Positions 1-10,500 of a stretch of DNA of 12,497 nucleotides are shown in pieces. Positions within the stretch are counted from its first letter, which is position 1. Every line of letters starts with the position of its first letter. The notes under the pieces are model-generated. The model was not told the DNA's origin. It made no database searches and worked only from the letters and a program-made list of their open reading frames with translations. The position numbers and the translations under genes are program-made. The stretch spans positions 1-12,497 of the forward strand of contig JAOXYB010044648.1 of the NCBI GenBank assembly GCA_028565635.1, in the 5' to 3' direction. Source of the DNA: Phoronis ovalis (lineage: Eukaryota > Phoronida > Phoronidae).

Positions 1-102
1 ATATATCATATCAACAGGAAAAAATTCTAAACCTAACAATTATTTTTTAATTTTGATTATAATTCCTATTGAATGTATGCTTGGTTTGCACATGTAGTAT
101 TA

Positions 103-114
103 GGGGGGGGGGGG
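103..114. repeat. Poly-G run of 12
   Basis: Twelve consecutive G on the plus strand within AT-rich DNA. Such tracts are unstable in length and prone to sequencing error. Confidence 0.9.
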
Positions 115-698
115 AGACTGGAACAGCCATGCATGAGAAGAGTCTATTGGTATCACTAAGCTCAGCAGTGTATGAAGAACAAAGGTTGAAACCTTTTCTA
201 AGGTGTACTTTTGATACAAAAGTACTGCCAGAGTAATGAGTTTTCACATACAAATAGTGGACATCAACTATTTAGATGAGGGGATGGTATATATTTTCAA
301 CTGTTGGAATAACGAAATATTATGGAGGGAAATAACTGGAGAAAAGGTGTAACAGTTGTATGCTAATACTCCGGGAGACGCTGTCATTCAAGTCACTATT
401 TAGTAAAAGTTCAAATATGTTTACGTTGAGTACATCCCTATAAAAGGTAAGCGAATGACATGTCTCCCCACAGATAATGATCTTCCGTCTTAAAGTTAAT
501 TGGGTCGAGTCTTGTAAAATCAGAACTGAAGTCAGTTTTTGTATAATATAAAGCAAGAATTATAACTGATGTGATTATATAACACAAACAATAACAATTC
601 TTCGTAAAATAATAATCTTATCAAGGAAGTAAAAGTAACCACACCATATTCCCTGTTCGGGCCGGATTAAGCTAGTGCAGGGCCTGTAGCATAGATAT

Positions 699-799
699 GT
701 GCGAGAGAAAAATATCAGTTCAGTAATCGAAAAAGGTCGCTGAAACATCTCCGTGCTGCAAGAAAAAAATTGACAAGCGAAAAAAACAAACCCATTTCT
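699..799 (+). repeat. Dispersed repeat, copy 1 (matches 11375-11466)
   Basis: It begins GTGCGAGAGAAAAA and contains TTCAGTAATCGAAAAAGGTCG and GAAACATCTC, in the same order and orientation as the second copy inside the MITE-like element. By eye the aligned parts are near 90% identical. This copy has about nine extra bases (around CGTGCTGC) after the shared GAAACATCTC. No inverted repeats flank it, so it may be a fragment or a related family. Confidence 0.8.
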
Positions 800-1239
800 A
801 TATTTAGCATTAGCAAATTTGTTTAAAATTACTGGAAATGTCTATTTCACGCAGAAGTTCATGTTCACTACTCATTGGAGTGAGATTGTAAAGCTTGCAA
901 GCATTCAGCACGGGGCCTGTAGCATATGCTACTTTTGCTACTATGTTAATCTGTCACTGTACAACTCGAAGTATTGGCTTGTGATATACGTAACAGTAGT
1001 GCATTCTTGCTATCACAACTAAAAACTTGTTGCACTACAACACACAGTGTTTGTGCAATTCTTAATTGTACAAGTATTCCAATAACCTAATACATAAAAT
1101 GGATCCTGTCCATTAAAAATAAGGAATGGAAAATATATAAATGTAAATAAAACTTAAGAATTTTTGCGTGTCCATAAAGTAATTGTGAACTAAATCCTGA
1201 CATAAAAATGCTGATAGGTTAATAGTTGTCTATTATGTT

Positions 1240-1403
1240 AAACTACAATAACCCTACATGAATTTTATTTTTAAAAAGTCAGTTTCTTTCACAGGAACAT
1301 GTCACCACAGAGCTCCCTCTTCTATATTTATACACTAATATCTGTGTCCTCTTCATTTTCCAAAATGGATGTTCATAAATCAGCATATTTAGTGCATAAT
1401 AAC
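1240..1403 (-). other. Predicted 3' untranslated region of the ZIP gene
   Basis: This is AT-rich sequence between the stop codon and the first good polyadenylation signal. A UTR of about 150-165 nt is inferred; the cleavage point near 1240-1255 is a guess from the usual 10-30 nt spacing. No conserved hairpin such as an iron-responsive element was seen. Confidence 0.55.
1264..1269 (-). promoter_or_regulatory. Polyadenylation signal AATAAA
   Basis: The plus strand reads TTTATT, which is AATAAA on the coding strand, about 135 nt after the stop. A weaker TATAAA variant lies at 1327-1332. It is the first canonical hexamer after the gene. Confidence 0.6.
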
Positions 1404-1532
1404 TTAGATTCTTATGTACTCTTCAAAGACACCCATAAGCAACATAACAGTAACACCTAACAGCAGACCAACATTTTGCAACACAAATGTCTTCCACTTT
1501 GACTTCGATGGCATACGAATCAACTCCGGTAA
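1404..1532 (-). CDS. SLC39A12-like: Exon J: terminal exon with TM8 and stop codon
   Basis: The acceptor is TTTTTCAG|TTACCGG. It encodes 42 codons and TAA at 1406-1404. LPEL (474-477) directly follows ADM of exon I, rebuilding the conserved DMLPE segment. [15 protein letters not shown] (485-499) is the family's TM8 start, and the protein ends VFEEYIRI, matching the short acidic C-terminus of ZIP4/ZIP12. The full family ending shows the protein is complete at this side. Confidence 0.96.
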   Translation of the reverse strand, partial: LPELIRMPSKSKWKTFVLQNVGLLLGVTVMLLMGVFEEYIRI

Positions 1533-4500
1533 CTGAAAAATGAAAATCACTTGTTACTATGGTATGTTGACCAGCAAAGTTTCTGTCCATGCATGCATAT
1601 GTTTCAAAATACAGACTGGTGACAAGAGTCAGAACTAAGCAACAAAATACTGATTAATTCTAATTCATCTGATTAAACAGTATATAGTATCACAACGCAA
1701 ATGTGAACACCAGTTTCTATGCAACTCGTAAATGTTTAGTATAAATTTCTATAATTTTGCTCAAATGTACCCGTACTGTTTGCATACGTAGCTGGACTTA
1801 ATGAATATGTGATCAGACATTTAAAATTGGCACTCTGCCACAAAAATCCACGTTTTATGTCCATTCTTCTAGTTTAAAATGCAGAACATTTAGATTGAAA
1901 ATCAACCAATAAAAGTACCACAGAGAGCAGGCAGAACCTCTATTCTGCAGTGTAGAAAGTATACTATACATGACATTACTAACCATATCTGCAAGAGCTA
2001 TGTACAGAAACATTCCGGCAGTTACAGCAAATATCCATTGACGCACAACGTCATCAACAGAGATGAAAATTCCTATGTACAGTCCAACAAATGCAGTGAG
2101 TGCGGACACAAAATTGAGTATCAGAGCACGCTTGAATCCAAGACCAGTGGAGAGAAGAACAGCAAAGTCGCCTGAAAGGTACAAATACCATAAGTTTATT
2201 TCTAACCTTCTGAAGTTTTTGTCCAATTGAGATGGCCCCTTCATTTGAGATAATCTTTCTAGTTATTGTTATGACACTGTCACTGTCCTGGGTATTATAT
2301 CTATCATGCTGATAACAACTATTTCCACATTTTTTCCAGAAAAACGTTCAAAATAGAATGTAATTAATTTCACCTACTAGTTATGTAATTGTTAACTCAA
2401 ATGTTTTACTACCCTAATTACATACAAATTAGTTCTTCACTGTATGACTTACCAAATTCATGTGGTAGTTCATGACAGAAAACAGCAATAGAAGTGGCAA
2501 TCCCTGTTCTCATGTCTAGAGAAAATGCTGCACCAACAGCTAAACCATCGGCAAAGTTGTGTATACCATCGCCAACTAACACCATCAATGCTATTACAGG
2601 AAATCCTGAAAGTATTATAACGAGGCGTATGTAGATGATCAGATATTGAGTTCATATAAAAATAAATGCAAAATTATAAAGCTAGTAGTTAACTGCTGCA
2701 CTGTAGAAGACAAATCATTTACGCTACTTCACTACTGTCGGTATATGTCACTTATCTCCTTTCTTGACTCTAAAAATATTGTTTTAAATCCGTATTTTTA
2801 CATATCTCAATAATTAAATATCAATATCTTTTCTTGAAGCTTAAATATCTATTTTTGTTGTAAATATTTAAAAATTTGCAAAGTATTTTCGAAATAAAAG
2901 TTTAAACAAGCTGAGAAACATGTGTTCTGCATATATAACCAGCAAAAATTCACATCTCTGTCTATTTCATATTTGAATCAAATTCTTTTTGCATTTCATT
3001 CTATTCGAATTCCTGGATTTGTTCCAAGATAGTGGAGCAATCAAGTAACATTCTGTGCCAGATATGACTAATCGTGACTGATAAACAAAATCCATTGTTT
3101 GCTATAACAATTAAGTGTTGGCTATATACTTGGTAAATATTGATGGATTGTTGGTAGGTATTATAGTAGCTTGTGCTGTTTTATTCTTATGGCTTCTACC
3201 AACAAAGTCAGACTTAGATAATTATATATTCTTGTATTGGTAATTTTTTAGTCTTTTTTTTCCAACAAATTTTATCTGCAGTTTTTCTCAGAAAGCACTT
3301 ATCAGATTTAAATGAAATTTTGTGCAAATGTTCATAAGGACATGAACGGGAATTTTTTTTTTGATTATGAAGGCTGTCGGACATCTCTAGTTCAAAATGT
3401 GTGCCATGTCAAAAATGTATTCTTTGATGTATAATCCAGAAATGTTCATCTGCAGCTAAACAGGAAAATATTTACTTAAGATGTTTCGCAGACGTTCTTC
3501 ATTCAAAATGGCGGCAAGGCCAAAAACAAATTATTTGTCAACTCAGAAAACACTGGACTGATTTCAATATAACTTAAGGATCAAAATGTTTGCTAGTTCA
3601 TGGAGATTGAAAATTTGAAGTGAAAAAGATTTTGGCCTCTTTAATTTAAAATGGCTGCCATACGTGAAAACATATTCCTTGATGCCTCCAAAGTACTGGA
3701 CCAGCAAAACTTTGATTAAAACGTTGGAAGCCATATATTTGGCTACATTATACATGCAGGTCCATAAGTCTATCCTATTTTTACCTTTAGCAGTCTTGTG
3801 CATAGGATCTTTGACTACTATGGTACTATCTCCAGTTCTGTTACCATTGGCAACTGACACATAATTGTCATAGGCCTCATCTTTCTGAAAAAAACAAAAA
3901 CAAATGTTATTATGGGATGGCGCTATAACCATAATCGGGCGTGTAACGTGAATGATGATAAGTTTTATAGCTTTTTTCTTCACTGCTCTTAATTCAGCGT
4001 TCATCTTTATTACAAACAAATCCACAAACGTAACAAGAATAACCTTAAACTGATTTCCTAATCTCAGCGTGCTTAGTATACATAGATTGTAAAGGAGGGA
4101 TGGAAAACATTGACACCATTTTTTTTTCTTTTTCTTTTTTTAATCCTTAACTCATTTTTTAACAGTGTTAAACAATATTTTTTTAAAACCCTACCTACTC
4201 ATTAATTAAACAACTTATTTTTACAGTTTTCAAAAGGGAACGAGGACAATAATACCCTAATCTAAATTTTAATTGCCACATTCTCTGAGACCAACCTTAG
4301 TCAAGTGTAATGTAGAACTTGTTGAATGAATTTCTTCCAGCCCATCTTCGTTATCCTTTGCCGTGAATGGAGATTTGTTCTTGATTTCTTTAAGCACTAC
4401 ACTATCTGGCATGTGCGAGTGTGAATGACCAGCATGTTCCGATTCTTCGTGACCATGGTCATCACTCTTGCCAGTTTTGTGACGTAGTAAGGACATTAGC

Positions 4501-7500
4501 GTCTCCATCAAGAAAAAGGCATAAATAGCTAAAAAAAAAAATAAGAAAACAGTTCACATTTTTGATGAATGTTATTAATAAGGCACTTCATTATTATAGT
4601 TTTCATGTTTCTCCACCAGGGGTTGTGAGGGTAACTGTTCATTGCTTTAATTAAATAATATATTTTTGAAAGTGAAGTAGTAAAACAATTTTCTTGTGTT
4701 GAATGAATTTCTTTCCTGAATTACTTCCCTGCAATCTCCTCCTTTTAGTCAACCAAGTTTCTCAAATAATTTTTGTTCATGAGATAAAATGTCTATTCGT
4801 TCGTTAACTGTCTAACCTATCATGATTGTGAACTGCATGGTAATACATTATTAGCCAATAAAAATGAAGACACATACAGTAACTGCAATTACTAAAGTTT
4901 CCTCCTCAAAATATACCTCCAAAAACAGCTAACTGCTTCCATACAAATGTCTCTACTACAATCACCACAGGGTCTTCAATTTTGCCACAGTTTTCATCTC
5001 CATGATCGTGAACACCCAATGCCTGATATAAGGAAAATAGTGCTTTATGTTGGTTTAATTACTACTAAAAGAACATAAGCTTTAAGTACATACAAATTAT
5101 AAAGTCTATCATTAGCAAAAAAAATGTTAGTCAATTAGTGTATATTTGAAACTCTTAATAAAGCTTTTTTAAGTGGCCGAGCTTCTGTTTAACAGCAGCT
5201 TCAAAAAGAATTTTAAATTCTTGTTCTAGGCATTCCACTAGAGAGGTAGAAATAATTAACATATGCACATTTTTAGGAGATGATAATAAACAACAAATTA
5301 GCTTGATGTTAAGGCGAGTTAAAAAAGTTGTTTAAAGCTTTATTACAACTTTGATTAACCGGTCCATGCATCCCTATTTATAGTGACCTCATATTGATAT
5401 ATAGCAGGGTTTTTTTTCTTTTTCCTGTTTTCTTCCCGTACAGGTATGTGCCAAGATCATTTTAGTTAAAAGTGGGTTAATTATGCACAAAAATAAGGAA
5501 ACTAATGCCATTTGTTGAAATTAATGCTTTATCGGAGTGGTCTGCTTGTCGGTATTTCAATTACTTATTAGTATTGTTTTCCAAAATTTCCACCAGGTGG
5601 CCATAACAAGAAAGTGTCATAGCAGGATTGCAAGTTGATGCTGTACGAAGAACACGGCTCTTTATGTGACTGGACAGAACTGGACATGAAATGTATATGA
5701 GGCTAATTAAAATATATTAAATTAAATTTATGTTTTACTACAGAAGTAGATGGGAAAAAATTATTTGTATCTGTATAATAATTAATATTCTAATTAAAAT
5801 TTTATTATGAAAATAATTATTAACTCATTCCTAACAATATTGAAATTATTTTTAAAAAATTAAATATTTTGGTAGTAATATGAATACTCTGGTTGTAAGA
5901 AAACTGCAAAGTAACAAAAGAAACTTAATATTGTTATAAAAAATAAATACTTTTGTTAGAACTTGTAGCCTGTCCAACTCAGGTAAGTCATGCACTGTCA
6001 CTACATGTTACTAAAATGTCAATGATAAAAGGCCTTTAAGTTTAAGTGCCAAGTACTTACTGGCATATTAATTATAACCGAAATACTTTTTGTAAAGTAA
6101 CTTTCTCACAAAATATCAATAAAAAACAACAGTAAAGCGCCTAATCATGCTGCCGAGAGAAGTGGTGGAGGTGAAGTATATACATGTCATGTGCCACGGC
6201 GTTGCTTTGTACTAAGTAAAGTATGTTAATGTGCTTCAGGACAATATATATATATACTGTTACAGTATCCATGCATGTATCCCAGGATGATGCATTGCTA
6301 TATGTACTATTCCTATGCCCAAAGATAATTAATAAACTGCTTCTAGAGTACTTCATTCATGTATACATCTGGGTTAATTATATATCACTATATATGTACT
6401 GTACTGTATTCATGTGTCCTAGGATAATATATTGTTGTATGTACTATATTCTGCTGTCTGTATTGTATTTGACTGCATGATAATCAACATTCTCATGAAA
6501 AGAAACCTCCATTAATATACATATAGCCAGCTAGTCCCTTATGTAAGAGGTCTCTTTATAATTTTTTTTAAAGTAATATAAAACTGCTAAATTTCCTGTA
6601 TTTTTTAGGAAAATGTCATCAAGGTTTAAAAAACATTTCCTTAATTAGCATAATTTATACAGGATACCCTTTTACAAAAACAGGGATCACAGCTACTGAA
6701 CTCTTGATCTTTAGTTGGCCTCTACATTTTTAACTTAATTTCTATCAACCGTTAAAAATTTAAATTTCTATTGACCTCAATACGTCCCCATGAAACCTGG
6801 GTGATTTGAAACAATATAAAGCTATTTTTTTGCAATTTTATAATCTCTAGATGACTATATTTCCCATCAAACTACAAGCATGTTCTTCAATAAATGCATC
6901 ATTCGTATTTCTTCAATTAATTAATTGAAAATATGCCAACAAAAAGATATTGACCTTTGGCATGTAATTTGCCAAAAACAAAATCCAATTGAAAATTTCA
7001 TTTGAACTCTGATCTCAAAGTGACCTCAGTTTTATCAATGGCAAACACCAGTGATGTACGTCACACTTTAAATAACAGTGTCTCTACTTCTTACATTTGC
7101 CTTTAAGATATTATTCACTGAAACTTAGAAGAAAAAAGGAAACAAACATTAAGGCAGCACAATAAATTAAACCAACTGACTGCAGCAGTACTTCCTTTAA
7201 GAATTAAGTGCTTAGATGTTTTTAAAGTCTGTGATATATATGATAAAAATTTGCTTAATGGACATCACATTTTTTTTAGTTTACTTATATAAACTAATTG
7301 CTAGGTGTAAATATGCACTTAATGCTTACATAATTGTGTCAAACTAAGAAGCTTGATTTTAAGTAGTTTTTTACAGGAAATATATAACAATATATTTTAA
7401 TAGTTCATTAAAATTTAAATTTATTTAATCTATTTCACCTGACTTTTGGAAAAAGCCACATGATTTTCCAGTGAAATATAACTCGTTATTCATTAAATCC

Positions 7501-10500
7501 CAGAAGAAGAAATGCAGTTCAAATATACCAACAACTGCTGGGCAATAAGTTAAAAATATTGCAGACAGAACTTTTATTGCACAATAACTTGTTCATCACT
7601 GGTAAACTCTAATAGGATCGAGTGAGATACTGATTTTCACGATCAGAATATAACCCAAATTGAGAAATACCTGTTGCCCCACATTTTCAATAATTTGTGC
7701 TCGAATATTGTCCAGTGGCCATGGTTATCATTACACCCACCGTTTTCCAGTATATAAACTAAATTTTGTGATATTTTTGAGAAAAAAAAGTAAATTCCAA
7801 ATACTTCACTACCAATGTGAAAACAAGACATATAGCCACATAATATGAATCAATAAATTTCCAATTTCTTGTTAAAATTATTAAACATGTTGGATATAAT
7901 AGGATTTTTACATACAAGCAGCGTTATGCTTACTTAATTGTTGCATTTTCACTTTACCTGTGAATCCAACTTTCATTAATTTATACACAAAATACTTTTA
8001 TAAGGGTTAAAAAGTAATAGAAGCCTTAATTTACATGGAAAAATATAATTTAATAATTATTATACATTGCAAAATAAAAGGCATCTTACATTTGTCAGAT
8101 CTGAGAATTGTTAATTTTTTCTTACCTCTGGAATCAAATGTATGAGTGCATCTCCAGACATCGTACCAATGGCCAATGCAATGAAAACCACCATAAAATT
8201 AGAAAACGTTTCTGTCCCCATGCACGGTATGACAAAAATACCACCCACAGAACACAAACTTATCAGTAAAATTGCCAAGCTCCCCCATCCACATACTGGA
8301 AAAAAAATTAGATTTCAATCAACTGGACATTAAAAGGTATTTATTCCCTTGAAACAAGTACTCTCTTATTTTATGATTGACATTTTGAAATGTATTTTGT
8401 TCCATTATCTAACTATACATATAGCTTAATCAAAATTACAAAAAGCACCCCTTGAACCGGACGCTGTGCCGAAATATAGACCCCTTGAGCGCCGAGCATC
8501 CCCGTCATCACTTTATATTGAGTGACCCCCCCGGGCCCTGTGTGGCCTGGTACTATTTGTAAACATGTTATCTTGCATGATTTCAGTATAATTTTTCCGG
8601 CAACTGCCCTGCATTAATTATATAAAATCATAAACATTTATCAACTAAGAAAGGCGGATGCATGATGAAATTATTAAACTATATCATTATAAGTCCTGTT
8701 ATGTATTTACATTCATTGTAGGTACCTGCATGTTGTTATAACCAGGATAAATGTGTTTTTTTTGTATTACTTACTATTAACATGTCACGGTCCGCTAATT
8801 AACTAACGTCAACAAAATAACATAAACACTCCATGTTACAACTATACATTTTGTAATATTTTTTATATGCAATATAATCTTACAGACATAATTATATAAA
8901 TACTACACAACTTACTTTCGGCAATAGTTGGTTTCACACATTCAGTGGTGTTGGCTACAGGCTCTGCGCTGACACAGTAATTACCGATTTTTTGCTGTAT
9001 GAGAGTAGGGCTAATTTCATTCAATTTTGAAGGAGGAATTCCTGTAGCATGGTCAATACCATAAATTGTCAGCAGCTCTTCTCCAGAAAAACACTGCAAA
9101 ATATAAAATGTCAGCTATGAAATTCTGTAATGTTTGTTTTCACCGTTCTTCTTGCTCTCTGTTACCGAGTGTTAGAAAATACAGTACTGCTTAATATAGA
9201 TTTCATACAGTTAATCTACTTAATTTTTTCATTCTATATTAAAAAAAATATTTCCTTTAACAAAAATAGTTATTTCAAAGTAATAACAAAGTCAGAAATG
9301 TGTTTTGTGTCGGTCATTGCTATCAGTTACTTGTGCTCAACATTTCAATTGATAGACAAGTGACCGAGGTGTACCTATATAACTGGGTGGACAATAAATA
9401 CTAAATAACTTAAAGACATTTGCCCAATGTGTCATCATACTATAGGGATATATGTCATACAAACAGAGTGTCGATCATCAAGTGATTTTGTGAAAATTTT
9501 ACTGAATACCTATTGATGGACGAGCTTGTTGAGAAATCATTGCACGTAATAGCTAGGACATATTATGCTTATAGCAAATCGAAAAAGAAAGTTAGGCCAC
9601 TTCAAAAATAAAAGTTGTTGAACAGGTGAAAGCCCTCAAAAACTGAGTCGGTCGGCCGGTTTTTATTTTTTAAAAGAAGTGTTTGACAGGAGAAAGCTGT
9701 TAAAAACTGAGTCGAGTTATTTTCTTGCAGTAAAATTTAAAAATAAAAAAGAGGTTTTGGCAAATTCGGTCACCATACCATGGCAATATAACATTGAATA
9801 TATATGAAATGTACTTGTATTCAGGTCCGACACTAATGCAAACATGTTAATTTTTGGTATCATTCTTATTAACCACATATGTAATTAAGTTAGGTTATAA
9901 GATTTCCAAGCATTGTCCACACACGTCTCTTCTTTACAAGAAACTAAACACATCGTAAAATCAGTGTTGACGTTTCAAAACAATATAACAACAAAATTGC
10001 CAAATGCATGTCATGAAACTTTTTTAATTCATTTAATTGAAATTATACAAAAACTTACTTTGTGAACTTCAACTCCCCCATGTTCTTCATGGCCAGTTTC
10101 CCTGCGTTGTCTTGAAGACATGGTGTCCAGGGAAATACTTCGTTTTCCATGATTGTGTCCATGTTCGTCAGTTCCTCCCGACTCGACAGCTTGCTGCGCA
10201 GATCCAATATCAAGTTTAGCTAACAGATCTTCGAACTCTAAGAAATTTCGTGAAATTATATTAATGCACTGCAAATAGGCACATCATGCTTCATCGAAAA
10301 TGTAAAAAAGATTTAAAACATACATGGAAACAAATTTTCCTATCATTCTTGATCAATTTGTTACATTAGTAACAGGAGGGATTATAGGTATGTGCTAGGG
10401 GCAGCAAAGCTAGCAAATCCAGATTTTTTGCAAATATAGTGATATATCAACAGAAACTTAAAAATATTTAAGTACCAATTCCAAATTTTGTAAACTAACC

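Larger units (their letters stand above)
1..1239. other. Region downstream of the ZIP gene, no gene recognised
   Basis: This AT-rich stretch has only short open frames with no recognisable protein and no splice structure I could defend. It holds a 12-base G run (103-114), a repeat shared with 11375-11466 (699-799), and a 14-base direct repeat GGGCCTGTAGCATA at 680-693 and 913-926. Confidence 0.6.
5023..8125 (-). other. Intron D/E (3103 bp), the longest intron in the window
   Basis: AT-rich GT-AG intron separating the TM2 exon from the TM3 exon. It holds a weak CTCF-like site (5590-5603), a three-copy degenerate repeat (6265-6450) and an 18-base perfect palindrome (6912-6929). Short open frames on both strands at 6141-6480 and 7643-7848 resemble no protein I know. 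No nested gene or RNA gene was recognised. Confidence 0.75.

Noticed and set aside
47-556. Minus-strand open frames of 68 and 78 codons downstream of the gene
   Set aside because: No recognisable domain, no convincing splice or promoter context, and lengths expected by chance.
819-1022. Plus-strand open frame of 67 codons rich in Tyr, Cys and Val
   Set aside because: Overlaps the palindrome and repeat area; composition follows the AT-rich DNA and no family is recognised.
1855-1983. Alternative C-terminus by reading through the donor of exon I
   Set aside because: The extension lacks the family's LPE segment and TM8, both of which are perfectly encoded by exon J. Kept only as a possible retained-intron form.
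3564-4025. A 153-codon minus-strand open frame around exon G
   Set aside because: Only 3785-3884 has ZIP context and splice signals. The flanks are intron, including the repeat at 3283-3700.
6141-6480. Overlapping open frames on both strands in the longest intron
   Set aside because: They fall in a low-complexity repeat (TATATA and TATGTACT motifs) and encode Tyr/Ile/Cys-rich strings without known similarity.
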